Positions 36,460 to 45,992 of a stretch of 50,164 nucleotides of DNA are shown one piece after another. This stretch comes from a bacterium. GTDB lineage: Bacteria > Zixibacteria > MSB-5A5 > WJJR01. Each line of letters starts with the position of its first letter. Positions within the stretch are counted from its first letter, which is position 1. Both the position numbers and the translations under genes were made by a program. Where the stretch lies: assembly GCA_021813505.1 (NCBI GenBank), contig JAKAKI010000095.1, positions 1 to 50,164 on the forward strand, given 5' to 3'. The notes beneath the pieces are model-generated. The model ran no database searches and was not told the origin of the DNA. It saw only the letters and a list, made by a program, of their open reading frames with translations.

Positions 36460-37764
36460 ATGCGCGATAAGTTTCGAATGCTACGGCGTGCCTGGTCACG
36501 CCTGGCCTCACCACCGCAGTCCCAAACCGCCGAACGCCTGGGCCGAATCGACCGTTGGCCCGGCCTGCACATCCGCCGGCGATCCAACTCTCCAGCAACA
36601 TCAGATTCCGATTGGTCGTTCTCCCTCGGCCAATCGACCGAACGCGCGGCAACCATCCGGCTCCACCGTTTCCTTCGCGACAATATCCCGATTCTGAAGT
36701 CGGTGATTTGGACCTGGACCCGCCTCGCCGTCTCGCCGCACCACTTCGAAATCCTTGAACCAGCCGATGACACAACCCGTCGCCGGGCGCTCGCGGTTCT
36801 CGACGCACTCGACCGTCGTATCTATCCGGAACGGATCGTTCGATCCGGCGGATTCGATGCCCTGCTTATCCAGATCTTCAGCACCCTGTTCACCGATGGC
36901 GCGGTGGCCGGGGAACTGACCCTGCTTCCCTCACGCCAAGGGCTTGACCGTTTTGGGTTCATTGATACGGCGACGCTTGAGTGTGAGTCTGGGAACTCTG
37001 GCCGCTGGCAGCTCTATCAGGACAATGGCGGCCGACGCGTGGCACTTGGTTCGGATGCAGTTTACTACTGGCCTCTGGATGCTGATGCCGGGCGTCCGTT
37101 TGGACGTTCGCTGCTGGCTGCTGTCGCCTTTGTGGCGCGGGTCGAACAGGAATTAGTGCGCGACATGCGCTTGTCGATGCGCAATGCCGGCTACCACCGC
37201 CTCCATGTGAAAGTCCGCCCCCCGGCGCAGGGTCCCGCGGAGAGCAGCCACGATTACACCGCCCGCGCCAACGCCTACTTTGACTCGACCGCGAGCGCCT
37301 TGCGCGACCTCGAGGTCGATGACAACCCGATTACTTGGGACGACGTCGAAATCTCCGCCGTCGGACCGGGCGGGCAGGTCGCCGCCACCCACAACTGGTA
37401 TCTCAACCATCGCGCCATGGTTGAGGATGTTATCGCCGGCTGCCATCTGGCGCCGTTCATGCTCGGCTATTCGTACGGAACGACGCAGACCTGGGCCAAG
37501 TTCAAGTACGAGATGGTCGGGCGCCAGATCAGCACACTCCAGCGTGCCGCTTCGCGATTCTGCGAATGGATCGCTGGAATCGAACTCGCTCTCGCCGGAG
37601 TCGATGCGACCGTCCATCACGTCTTCGACAATCGCCTCGAATTCGACCGCCGTGAACGCTTCGAAGCCGACCGTACGCAAACCGAGGTCGTCTTGCGGCA
37701 GCTTGATGCCGGTCTCCTGACCATCGAACAGGCCCGCCGGCAACTCGACATTCCTTCTACTTAG
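36460..37764 (+). CDS. Phage portal-like protein
   Basis: About 434 residues. No signal peptide. The layout resembles tailed-phage portal proteins: a basic N-terminus, LRDNIPILKSVIWTWTRLAVSP, DALDRRIYPE, a clip/stem region around DVEISAVGPGGQVAATHNW, and a C-terminal helical run (WAKFKYEMVGRQISTLQRAASRFCEWIAG, then QLDAGLLTIEQARRQLDIP). The assignment is from overall pattern and from the terminase gene downstream; it is less certain than the terminase. GAGGAG precedes the ATG at 36460. The last codons are duplicated in the repeat downstream. No capsid, protease or tail gene is nearby. Confidence 0.65.
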   Translation: MRDKFRMLRRAWSRLASPPQSQTAERLGRIDRWPGLHIRRRSNSPATSDSDWSFSLGQSTERAATIRLHRFLRDNIPILKSVIWTWTRLAVSPHHFEILEPADDTTRRRALAVLDALDRRIYPERIVRSGGFDALLIQIFSTLFTDGAVAGELTLLPSRQGLDRFGFIDTATLECESGNSGRWQLYQDNGGRRVALGSDAVYYWPLDADAGRPFGRSLLAAVAFVARVEQELVRDMRLSMRNAGYHRLHVKVRPPAQGPAESSHDYTARANAYFDSTASALRDLEVDDNPITWDDVEISAVGPGGQVAATHNWYLNHRAMVEDVIAGCHLAPFMLGYSYGTTQTWAKFKYEMVGRQISTLQRAASRFCEWIAGIELALAGVDATVHHVFDNRLEFDRRERFEADRTQTEVVLRQLDAGLLTIEQARRQLDIPST

Positions 37765-38034
37765 CGCGCCGAAACGCGCCCAAGGGGCTGAAAGCCCCTT
37801 GTCCGCACCGGTGGCGGTATGCGCGCAGGTAAGCATGAGCAGAGGCCGTTTGCTGGGTATTGCAGCCGCTCCGGCGCTCACACAGTGGCGCCCCCCCGCG
37901 CGACCACGATCCAATGGTTGGTAGGGGCGGCCCTATGTGGCCGCCCGATTCCCGCGCGCTGCGAGTTGTTCCCACACCGAGTCGTCAGATCGCGGACTAG
38001 GGGCTTCCAGCCCCTTGCGGTTTCACGATTCACT
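37747..38034. repeat. Tandem duplication, copy 1 (includes portal 3' end)
   Basis: Starts at GACATTCC inside the last codons of the portal gene and continues through AAGGGGCTGAAAGCCCCTT, GGGCGGCCCTATGTGGCCGCCC (37925-37946) and CGGACTAGGGGCTTCCAGCC. Nearly identical to 38058-38389 at an offset of 311 bases, apart from an insertion of about 45 bases in copy 2. Confidence 0.85.
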
Positions 38035-38057
38035 CGGTTCCTGACAGTCGGCATTTG

Positions 38058-38389
38058 GACATTCCGTCTGCCTAGCGCGCGGAAACGCGCCCAAGGGGCT
38101 GGAAGCCCCTTGTCCGCACCGGTGACGGTATGCGCGCAGGTAAGCATGAGCAGAGGCCGTTTGCTGGGTATTGCAGCCGCTCCGGCGCTCACACAGTGGC
38201 GCCCCCCCGCGCGACCACGATCCAATGGTTGGTAGGGGCGGCCCTATGTGGCCGCCCGATTCCCGCGCGCTGCGAGTTGTTCCCACACCGAGTCGTCAGA
38301 TCTCGCCCAAGGGGGTGAATTCCCCGTGCTCCCTTCCGCGCCAGGTTTGCGGACTAGGGGCTTCCAGCCCCTTGTGCGTTCACGATTCA
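38058..38389. repeat. Tandem duplication, copy 2 (portal 3' fossil)
   Basis: Begins GACATTCCGTCTGCCTAG, a diverged copy of the portal gene's final codons and stop, then repeats the downstream hairpins. About 45 extra bases (TCGCCCAAGGGGGTGAATTC onward, near 38302) separate its two parts. It lies just before the terminase gene. Confidence 0.85.
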
Positions 38390-38412
38390 CGTCCCGTTAG
38401 CTCATTCCCCAT

Positions 38413-39762
38413 GTGTTACCCTCCGTGTCCACCTCCAACTCCCGCTGGCGTCGCGCCGTCACCGATCCCGTCTACTTCGCACGCGAATTCCTCGACCTCG
38501 ATCCGCACCCCGGCCAGCAGCGCTGGCTGACCCACGCCAACCGATCCGAGAATCTGCTCCATACCGGTAATCGCTGGGGGAAGTCCCTCGCCCAAGCCAT
38601 CAAGTTTGCCCACCGCTGTCTTTTCCAAATCCGCAATCCCCTCCACGACCGCGCCGGCCGCTATGTCGCGGTCAATGTCTCCATCACTCTCGACCAGGCC
38701 CGCATCATCTTCAACGAGGCCGTCCGGCTCGTCCGCCGGCTCCCGTCCTCGGATTACCTCATCGATGAGTTGATTCACACCCCGTTTCCGATGCTCCGGC
38801 TCACCAACGGTTCCATCCTGTGGGCACGCTCCAGCCAGCGGCGCGGCGAGTATTTGCTCGGACACGATTTCGACTTCGTCACCTTCGACGAAGCGGCTTT
38901 CGAGCCCAGTCCGGAGGAAGTGGTCGAAGAGGTGCTGGCGATGCGCGTTGTCGACCGCGCCGGGCAGATTGACTACACGTCAACTCCGCGCGGCAAGAAC
39001 TGGTTTTATCGCAAGGCCCTCCGTCTGGCCTCAAATCCGGCCTTGGGGTATGTCCAGCGGGGCGACAGCCGCGAAAATCCGCACCTGCCCCGTGAATATC
39101 TCGAGCGCACCATGCACCGACTTTCGCCGCAACGCCGGGCGCAAAACATTGAAGGCCGCTTTGTCGATTGTGGCAATGAGGTCCTGGCCGAATCCGATAT
39201 CCAACGCGCCCTCTCCCTGTCAGCCGGGCTGTCAGCACCTCTCCCCGGGCATCGCTATGTCCACGGCTGGGACTTGGCGCGTAAACGGTCATGGACAGTT
39301 GGGGTCACGCTGGATTGCACGGTCCGCCCGCTGCAAGTGGTCGCATTCGAGCGGTTTCAGCACCGCAGTTGGCCCGCTGTCTTTACTGCCATCCGCAGCC
39401 GCTACGCGCGCTATCAGGGGCGGGTTCTGATTGATGCGACCGGATTGGGGGACGTTGTCCTGGCCGAATTGGTCGATATTGGCGCCGAGGGATTCAACTT
39501 TGGCGAACGAGGCGGACGCGCCAAAAACGAACTCATCGCCGCTTTGGAACAGGCCTTCGTTGCTGGTGCGGTGGCAATCCCTCAAGTCGAGATGACCATT
39601 CCGGATGGCGAATACTGGTCTTTGGCCGGCGAACTGCGCGAATTCACCTGGGAGGACAATACCCATTGCGATGCCGCCTTCGCCCTGGCTCTGGCCGTCT
39701 GGCTGGCACGGACGGGCCATGAAATCGCGCTCCCGCCGCCTTTCCGTTTGCAGCGCTGGTAA
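38413..39762 (+). CDS. terL: Phage terminase large subunit
   Basis: 449 residues. The packaging ATPase-nuclease of tailed phages. ATPase domain: Walker A-like GNRWGKS (52-58), a coupling region, and Walker B FVTFDEAAF (155-163), followed by DYTSTPRGKNWFY. RNase H-like nuclease domain: HGWDLARKRSWTV, RVLIDATGLGD and the final acidic site DNTHCDAAFALALAVW. All motifs look intact. A GTG at 38413 opens the frame, with another GTG at 38425; the exact start is uncertain. It lies downstream of the portal-like gene, separated by the tandem duplication. The usual order is terminase before portal, so this order is reversed. Confidence 0.85.
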   Translation: MLPSVSTSNSRWRRAVTDPVYFAREFLDLDPHPGQQRWLTHANRSENLLHTGNRWGKSLAQAIKFAHRCLFQIRNPLHDRAGRYVAVNVSITLDQARIIFNEAVRLVRRLPSSDYLIDELIHTPFPMLRLTNGSILWARSSQRRGEYLLGHDFDFVTFDEAAFEPSPEEVVEEVLAMRVVDRAGQIDYTSTPRGKNWFYRKALRLASNPALGYVQRGDSRENPHLPREYLERTMHRLSPQRRAQNIEGRFVDCGNEVLAESDIQRALSLSAGLSAPLPGHRYVHGWDLARKRSWTVGVTLDCTVRPLQVVAFERFQHRSWPAVFTAIRSRYARYQGRVLIDATGLGDVVLAELVDIGAEGFNFGERGGRAKNELIAALEQAFVAGAVAIPQVEMTIPDGEYWSLAGELREFTWEDNTHCDAAFALALAVWLARTGHEIALPPPFRLQRW

Positions 39763-39864
39763 CCACCATGATCTTAGCGAGCCGCCGCTGAGCTCGATTA
39801 GGAGCACTCAAGCCGGACATTTCTTATGTCGATCTTAGGGGAGAGGGTTCCTAGCGAGGTGCTG

Positions 39865-41010
39865 ATGCGTATGCGCACATGGATCGCGGTATTGACTGGC
39901 CTCTTGAGTGTTTTGGGTTCGTTCACCCAAACCACAACACAGGCCGAATTGAACGGCAATTATTATCGAAACGCCGAATATTACATTTCATTCGGCCGCC
40001 CGAATGAGGCCTGGAAATTCCTCGAAATCCCCGCGCCCAAAAGTGAGCTTGCCGTTCCCTGCCGGGCGCTCGCCGCGTTCTCGAATGGCGACGGGCAGGC
40101 GATCGCCATGCTCGCGCATTGCGCGGTCCATCCGATCAGCACCATCGGCAATGCCGGCGACCTGAGCAACCGTTGGCCCTCGCTGGTGAGGGAGATCATC
40201 TCGCTGGTTTCCACCGGGGAAACGAATCCATCAGTTGAGGATTCGACATACGAAGTGACCACGGAAGCGGTGCGCTTTGAACTGCATTATCAAAGCACGA
40301 CCCCGGGCGATATCGAAGTGCTGGAAAACTGGGTGACCGGGTTCCTGGTGTGTGATACGTCCAACCAGCAGCATATCTATGCGATCCGTTGCGCGGCGCC
40401 GCAGGCCGCCGCCAAGGCGTGGGAAAGCGATTTCACCCGGATCATGCCGACCCTCCGTTACGATGGGCCGCAGCGCCTGACGGTGTTCGTCCCGAAGTCC
40501 CACATCGGCACATGGTTGTTCATTCTGGCCCTCGGGTTTGCTGCCGGTATCATGTTTCTGATTCTGCGTTCCTACAGCCGCAAAGCCGGCGCCAGAGCAT
40601 CGTCGCGAGCACTGATGAACATGGCTGCCGCCGACAGGGCACAGGCCAACTTCGAAAACGTCCCCGATCGGCTGACGTCAACTCCCGACTCGCCGTACGG
40701 CGACGGTCCCGAGCGGGTTGGCTGGCAGCCGGAGCCACCGTCACGTCCGGATTATTCCGTGATCACTCCCGGTAGTCGCAGCACTCAGCCGTACCCTGCA
40801 CCGGATCACATGAACATCCCGGATGCGATGAATGTGCCGGATGCGATGAACATGCCCGATTCGATGTCGGTTCCGGCACCGGATGTCGCCGTTCAAACCA
40901 AGGTCGCTGACGGCTTCTGGAAATGCTCGTGCGGGCGGATCAACCCGGCCTCGTACGAGTTCTGTGCACGCTGCAATCTGGACCGCCCCAAAAAACCGGC
41001 TTCGAGTTAG
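39865..41010 (+). CDS. Membrane protein with C-terminal zinc ribbon
   Basis: About 381 residues. An N-terminal signal segment (TWIAVLTGLLSVLGSFTQT) is followed by a domain of about 200 residues with a TPR-like start (YYRNAEYYISFGRPNEAWKFLE), one membrane helix (WLFILALGFAAGIMFLILRSY, near 225-245), then a Pro-rich linker with the repeat IPDAMN-VPDAMN-MPDSMS. The last 35 residues, WKCSCGRINPASYEFCARC, form a four-Cys zinc ribbon of the RanBP2/zinc-ribbon kind. Topology would place the ribbon in the cytoplasm if the first segment is cleaved. The start is at 39865 or 39871 because GAGGTG precedes both. No known family recognised. Confidence 0.65.
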   Translation: MRMRTWIAVLTGLLSVLGSFTQTTTQAELNGNYYRNAEYYISFGRPNEAWKFLEIPAPKSELAVPCRALAAFSNGDGQAIAMLAHCAVHPISTIGNAGDLSNRWPSLVREIISLVSTGETNPSVEDSTYEVTTEAVRFELHYQSTTPGDIEVLENWVTGFLVCDTSNQQHIYAIRCAAPQAAAKAWESDFTRIMPTLRYDGPQRLTVFVPKSHIGTWLFILALGFAAGIMFLILRSYSRKAGARASSRALMNMAAADRAQANFENVPDRLTSTPDSPYGDGPERVGWQPEPPSRPDYSVITPGSRSTQPYPAPDHMNIPDAMNVPDAMNMPDSMSVPAPDVAVQTKVADGFWKCSCGRINPASYEFCARCNLDRPKKPASS

Positions 41011-41074
41011 CCGGCATGATCAGCGCAAGCCCGGGGCCTATTGAAAAACCTGCAATTCCGCGAACGGCGGAGAT

Positions 41075-41126
41075 AGCAGGTGGGCAGAGCAGGTGGGCAG
41101 AGCAGGTGGGCAGAGCAGGTGGGCAG
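41075..41126. repeat. Tandem 13-bp repeat AGCAGGTGGGCAG, four units
   Basis: Four exact consecutive copies of AGCAGGTGGGCAG, running into the GGTGGGC/GCCCACC hairpin repeat (to 41132), with a second hairpin of that family at 41163-41180. It appears to be a local expansion of the left half of that hairpin repeat. Confidence 0.85.
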
Positions 41127-41210
41127 AGCCCACCCTGGCATGTCTCGCACGGGATTCGTAGGGTGGGCTCCGCCCACCAGTTTTCGCGGGAACGATCTAA
41201 CAGCGGCATT

Positions 41211-43304
41211 TCAACTCTCATCAAGCAGCCGTAACATCTCCGCGGGATCGTTCGTCGGCCTCTGGCAGGCGTGATTCCGGCAAACGTACGCCGTTTCCCT
41301 CCCATTTATCGCGCCCATCGCGCGAGTGAACTCGGCGATCTGGCTGATCGCAGGATTCGATTCGCTCGCCGGACGGAGAATCACAGTTTTGTTCGGTTCG
41401 TACGCGGCGCGCAGCGTCAGCAACATCTCTTGGGTTCCGCGATCCTCCGGATTACCCACGATGACGACCTCCGCCGCCGGGCCGATACCAAAATCAGCCG
41501 CGCAGAGCATCATGGCGTACGCCGATGGTTGGCGGGCGACGTCGCCGCCGAATGCCCGCCCAATGGCCAGAGCCTTTGATTCCAGATCCGCCTGTCCGGT
41601 GATGCGGGCGAGGCGAAATAGATTGAGCACCGCCACGGAATTCCCTGATGGGATCGCCCCGTCGTAAGGCTCTTTCTTCCGCGCGATCAAATCCTCGGCG
41701 TCGGCCGCAGTGAAGAAGAACCCCCCGTTGTCCCCATCCCAGAATTTCCGCACGAATTCCTCATTCAGCGCAATCGCCGTCTCCAATCGCGTTGCATCAA
41801 ATGTCGCTTCATACAATTCGAGCAATCCCCAGATGAGGAATGCGTAGTCGTCGGCCGTGCCCAGTACCGCGGCGTCGCCGTCCCGCCAGCGATGAAGCAG
41901 CCGGCCATCGTCCCGGTGAAGTTTCGCGAGTATAAACTCCGCCGCGCGCCCCGCGGCGGCCGCATAGGCGTGATCCCCGAATGCCTGTGCCGCCTTCGAC
42001 AGCGCCGCGATCATCAGACCATTCCAATCAGCAAGTATTTTATCGTCTTTTAGAGGATGCACCCGTTTCTCACGAATCGCGAATAGCGTGCGGCGGATCG
42101 ACTCGATTCGTTCCCGCAGTGAAGACTCGGACATCCCGGCTTGTTGCGCGTCCATTTCCAATGAGCTCGCGAGGTGAGGGATGTTGTGCCCCGTCCGCTG
42201 CTGCGTAGCCTGCTCGAGGAAATTCCCCTCCGGTGTGAGCCCGAATACCCGAATGAACAAATCGGCATCGCCGGCACTCAGAATCGAACGCCCTTCCGCC
42301 ACACTCCAGACATAGAACTTCCCCTCTTCGCCCTCGCTGTCGGCGTCTTCGGCCGAGTAGAATCCTCCCTCTGGAGACTGCATATCGCGCAGGACATAAG
42401 TCAGGATCTCCCGCGCCGCCGTCTCGAATTCTGGTTTCCGGGTTGCCTGAAATGCCTCCGTGTAGGCCATCGCGAGCATCGCCTGATCGTACAGCATCTT
42501 CTCGAAGTGGGGGAGAAGCCACTGCGCGTCGGTGGAGTAGCGATGGAATCCATATCCGATCTGATCAAAGATCCCACCCGAGCGCATCGCGGTCAGCGTC
42601 CGCTCGACCATCGCCAATGCCGCCGCTTCCCCGGTGCGCTTCCAGTATCGCAGAAGGAACAAGAGCGAATGCGCCGAGGGGAATTTCGGCGCCGGGCCAA
42701 ATCCGCCATGGCGTGAATCGAACCGCGATTCGAGCTGGTCGAACGCAAGCTCCATCGTTGCCACATCAGGACCCTCGCCCGGTTCACTCGGCAACTCTCT
42801 TAGCGCGGCGGTGATGTGCTCGGCAGAATCCAGAATCTCCTGGCGGCGGTTCTTCCAGACATCGGCAACGCGCGGCACCAAATCGAGCATCCCCATCCGG
42901 CTCTGCCGTGTTTCCTTTGGAAAATACGTGCCCGCGAAGAACGGCTGCTTCTCGGGAGTCATGATAATCGTCAACGGCCAGCCGCCGCTCCCCGCCATCA
43001 TCTGGCAGACCGCCATGTAGATGTTGTCGATGTCCGGCCGTTCCTCCCGATCCACTTTGATCGAGATGAAAGTTTCGTTCATGACCTGTGCGACCGCCTC
43101 GTCCTCAAACGATTCATGCTCCATCACATGGCACCAGTGGCAGGTGGAATACCCAATCGACAGGAAGATCGGTTTGTCCTCGCGCCGGGCCGTGTCAAAT
43201 GCCTCCGGCCCCCATGGATACCAGTCCACCGGATTGTCCGCGTGTTGCAGCAGGTAAGGGCTCTTCTCACGGGTCAGGCGGTTGTTTTTCTGGTTGGGTT
43301 GCAT
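41211..43304 (-). CDS. Thioredoxin-domain (DUF255/YyaL-type) protein
   Basis: About 697 residues. The N-terminal DUF255 thioredoxin-like domain has the family opening [30 protein letters not shown], the redox motif [19 protein letters not shown] and [23 protein letters not shown]. The C-terminal part is an (alpha/alpha)6-barrel-like region: [42 protein letters not shown]-type block, [37 protein letters not shown], and [11 protein letters not shown]. This matches the bacterial YyaL/human SPATA20 family, whose reaction is not established. Start at 43304 with AAGGA upstream. Cytoplasmic. Confidence 0.9.
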   Translation of the reverse strand: MQPNQKNNRLTREKSPYLLQHADNPVDWYPWGPEAFDTARREDKPIFLSIGYSTCHWCHVMEHESFEDEAVAQVMNETFISIKVDREERPDIDNIYMAVCQMMAGSGGWPLTIIMTPEKQPFFAGTYFPKETRQSRMGMLDLVPRVADVWKNRRQEILDSAEHITAALRELPSEPGEGPDVATMELAFDQLESRFDSRHGGFGPAPKFPSAHSLLFLLRYWKRTGEAAALAMVERTLTAMRSGGIFDQIGYGFHRYSTDAQWLLPHFEKMLYDQAMLAMAYTEAFQATRKPEFETAAREILTYVLRDMQSPEGGFYSAEDADSEGEEGKFYVWSVAEGRSILSAGDADLFIRVFGLTPEGNFLEQATQQRTGHNIPHLASSLEMDAQQAGMSESSLRERIESIRRTLFAIREKRVHPLKDDKILADWNGLMIAALSKAAQAFGDHAYAAAAGRAAEFILAKLHRDDGRLLHRWRDGDAAVLGTADDYAFLIWGLLELYEATFDATRLETAIALNEEFVRKFWDGDNGGFFFTAADAEDLIARKKEPYDGAIPSGNSVAVLNLFRLARITGQADLESKALAIGRAFGGDVARQPSAYAMMLCAADFGIGPAAEVVIVGNPEDRGTQEMLLTLRAAYEPNKTVILRPASESNPAISQIAEFTRAMGAINGRETAYVCRNHACQRPTNDPAEMLRLLDES

Positions 43305-43420
43305 CAAGCGTTCCTTCGCAATCCTCGTTTCACCCTTGGCCGCGCCATCCGTCACTCCCAGGTTCGTGATCGACCCTGCGCTCACGGGTCTGTTGAAGGA
43401 CTTGACCTCGAGATCGCGCC

Positions 43421-43575
43421 AGTTGTGTAAGGGGGAGGTTGCTTCGTCGCTCCCTCCGCCTTCGGCGGAGATGCTCCTCGCAGCGACAACTGTGCCTTTG
43501 CGTTGCCAACGACCAGTGTGATGTCGTTGCGAGGCGCGGCTCTTTGCGCCGAAGCAACCTCCCCCTAACACAACT
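43421..43575. repeat. 155-bp element with 26-bp terminal inverted repeats
   Basis: Arms at 43421-43446 (starting AGTTGTGTAAGGGGGAGG, ending TTGCTTCG) and 43550-43575 match in inverse with one mismatch. The interior contains CCGCCTTCGGCGG and TCGTTGCGAGG hairpins. Same general type as the element at 1710-1882. Confidence 0.75.
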
Positions 43576-43719
43576 GTCGCCGCCTTTCGGAGGGCTTCTT
43601 CAACACGCCGTCACGCTCAGGGCTCCATCCGAATCCTTCCCGCGCGAAACGGTGGGCAGAGCCCACCCTAGTATCCACTGAAAAACCGTCATCGACCAAG
43701 TAGCAAGTCTGATTACTCG

Positions 43720-43854
43720 GGTGCCACGGACAAGGAAGGCTGAGCGGCTTTTCTGCTCGGTCTTCCTTGTCCGTGTCTTTCTTCTGTTTGCGAGAAGAAG
43801 ACACGGACAAGCAGATTCTCCAAAAAGCCGGAGAATCTGCTTGTCCGTGGCACC
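43720..43854. repeat. Structured repeat family GGTGCCACG, copy 2
   Basis: A 135-bp copy of the element at 4456-4586. Its ends GGTGCCACGGACAAG and CTTGTCCGTGGCACC are a perfect 15-bp inverted pair. The last stem is a perfect 16-bp pair (GACAAGCAGATTCTCC with its complement), whereas copy 1 has CCTTCTCC/GGAGAAGG at the same place, so both strands changed together. Confidence 0.8.
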
Positions 43855-43883
43855 CTGCTGGAGAGCTGGGCTGTTCAAGCCTC

Positions 43884-45623
43884 CTATGGTGCCGGGTTGG
43901 GCGGCGGAGGGCCGCTTCGGTAGACGTAATCGTTGAGCAGGACGATATCGAGCGCATCCACTTTGCAGTCGCGGTTGACGTCCAGCGTGTTCGGCCCCGG
44001 CGGGTCAGCAGCCCCGCGGTAGATCGCATTGATCTCCACCATGATATCCGCCAGATTGATGCTGCTATCGTAGTTCAGATCACCCGGCACGGTTCCCTGC
44101 GGGTAGTTCACGGCGGCGAGGAGATCGATAATACCCCAGCCATCATTGTTGTTGGGGCACCTGGTATTCGACCCCGTTCGCATCATCGCCTCACGCACCT
44201 GCATCGGAGTCCAGGTGGGATGTGCCGACAGGATCACCGCCGCACAACCCCCGGCCAGCGGGCACGAGAGCGAGGTTCCCGAGGCGTATGTGTACGTTGT
44301 ATTCCCGCCCGGATTGGCGCAGGCCGTGCTCACGCCGCACGCGCACACCTCCGGCTTGGTGCGTCCGTCCGCCGTCGGACCCCGCGATGAAAATCCCGCT
44401 AGCAAGCCGTAGATATCCACTGCCCCAACAGTGATCATCGAGTCGGCGTCGGCGGGAGCGTTGAGGCCTGCATATCCATTGTTGCCAGCCGAATTACAGA
44501 CCACAATCCCCAAGGATGCGGCATGGCTGGCTGCAATCGATGTGACCGCGGTATGGCCGTCGAAACTCGCCGGGGTGTACCAGTCCGAGTAACCCAGCGA
44601 GGAAGAGATCACATCGACGCCAAACGTTTCGGCCCATTCCATTCCCGCCACCCAGTTGTCTTCCTCGATCGGAGTCTCAGACCGAATGTCTTCGGTCTTA
44701 GCCAGCAGGAACTGCGCCCCGTACGCGGGGCCGTAGAGCGATCCGTCTGCCTGCCCGCCAAGCGCCGACCATGTGTACGTCCCATGGTTCATTTGCCCCG
44801 GTTGATCAGCCGGTTCATCGGCCGTGTTTCCGTCATTGAAGATGAAGTCGTGTTCGGCCAGGACCCGGCTCTCTGCGTAAGCCGGAGCGAAGGCGACATG
44901 CGTTTTGCGGTACCCTGTGTCCATCATGCAGACAATCACTCCCTGGCCCTTGTAACCGAGAGTGTGTACCGCCGGGACGTTGATCTGCTGCAATTGCGAA
45001 TACGAATTGCCGTAGTTCAAAGCATCGGGCGCTGTGGTGTTCATCGGCTTTTGCAGCGATCCCATTCCGGGTGGCGTCGGCACCGTCGGTTCGGGGAAAT
45101 ACTTAAACCCGATCATCGGGTCGATCTTTCGAACACTGGGCAGCGCCGCAAGGCCGGAGAGAAGATCCGGATCAATTTCGAACGAAGCGGCGTTCAGCCA
45201 GCGCGAAGTATGCCGGAGGACACCGCCTGTGGCGATTATCTGATCCACATAATCCTGACGCACCGGCAAATCGCCAAACTCGACTCGGTCACGCCCTACC
45301 TTCGCGCGCCGCCATACCTGACGGGTACTCAGCGCCACACTCTGCACCGTGGCACTCGCGGCAAGGCCGGCGTCATCCGCAAATCCTTTGTCCGTGAAAT
45401 ACACCCAGACTTTGACCCGGCCGTTCTTGACGGTGTTTTGGATGACCTCTGTCGCCCACCCGGAGATCACCGGATTCTGTTTGGCCGCCATGTACTTGCC
45501 CTGAAGGGCCGGGCGTGACTGGGGTGCCGCCGCGTCGGATGTGCGAGGCACGATCAGGAAGACTACTGCCAGACTAATGGCTGAAACTTTGGCTAGATCG
45601 GTGTGCGTAAGACGCAATCTCAT
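43884..45623 (-). CDS. Secreted subtilisin-like (S8) protease with dockerin-like end
   Basis: 579 residues. GAGGAC precedes the ATG at 45623. A signal peptide (VSAISLAVVFLIVPRTSDA) and a pro-region (about 35-175, with VKVWVYFTDKG and SRWLNAASFEID) come first. The S8 catalytic triad is complete: D235 in VCMMDTGYRKTHVAF, H280 in MNHGTYTWSALGG and S451 in SGTSLSCPLAGG, with oxyanion N near 381 in NSAGNNG. The C-terminal 65 residues form two calcium-binding dockerin-like repeats (DLNYDSSINLADIMVEINAI; DVNRDCKVDALDIVLLNDYV). Probably a surface or extracellular protease. Divergent from the beta-propeller dockerin gene. Confidence 0.92.
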   Translation of the reverse strand: MRLRLTHTDLAKVSAISLAVVFLIVPRTSDAAAPQSRPALQGKYMAAKQNPVISGWATEVIQNTVKNGRVKVWVYFTDKGFADDAGLAASATVQSVALSTRQVWRRAKVGRDRVEFGDLPVRQDYVDQIIATGGVLRHTSRWLNAASFEIDPDLLSGLAALPSVRKIDPMIGFKYFPEPTVPTPPGMGSLQKPMNTTAPDALNYGNSYSQLQQINVPAVHTLGYKGQGVIVCMMDTGYRKTHVAFAPAYAESRVLAEHDFIFNDGNTADEPADQPGQMNHGTYTWSALGGQADGSLYGPAYGAQFLLAKTEDIRSETPIEEDNWVAGMEWAETFGVDVISSSLGYSDWYTPASFDGHTAVTSIAASHAASLGIVVCNSAGNNGYAGLNAPADADSMITVGAVDIYGLLAGFSSRGPTADGRTKPEVCACGVSTACANPGGNTTYTYASGTSLSCPLAGGCAAVILSAHPTWTPMQVREAMMRTGSNTRCPNNNDGWGIIDLLAAVNYPQGTVPGDLNYDSSINLADIMVEINAIYRGAADPPGPNTLDVNRDCKVDALDIVLLNDYVYRSGPPPPNPAP

Positions 45624-45992
45624 GTTGTCCTCAGATTGAACTGCAAACATCACTTTTGGTCGGCGCCGCCTGCCTACTTTTTGGATCGGCAGACTCAGTA
45701 CGTAACGTCAACGGCGATACAACGATGTCATCCTCTGAAATACCGCTCCCCCAATGGAGCCGAAAGGTAACCAGGACGCGGGGAATCCCGGAAGATCGTA
45801 TCACAATGCTGCCCCCACAGGTGCACGACGAAATATACCGCAAACTCGTTGTTTGTCAATGAGAACGCCGCCATTTGCCGCACGATGCGCACCGGGCGAG
45901 GCCAGACCTGTCCGCTAATTCGAACGAGGGAACACTTGCCCAGCTTGCATCCCCACCATTTCCAGCGTTATTACACTCGAGAGCCTTGTCCC
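45624..45992. promoter_or_regulatory. Divergent intergenic region between two dockerin-protein genes
   Basis: 369 bases that must hold the promoters of the protease (minus) and propeller (plus) genes. I cannot place a convincing -35/-10 pair or an inverted-repeat operator. Confidence 0.3.

Noticed and set aside
37819-38530. Pair of similar open frames before the terminase gene
   Set aside because: They arise only because the 311-base tandem duplication repeats the same non-coding hairpins.
43600-43878. Short minus-strand frame resembling one at 4419-4622
   Set aside because: The similarity comes from the shared GGTGCCACG structured repeat, whose stem covariation indicates non-coding structure.
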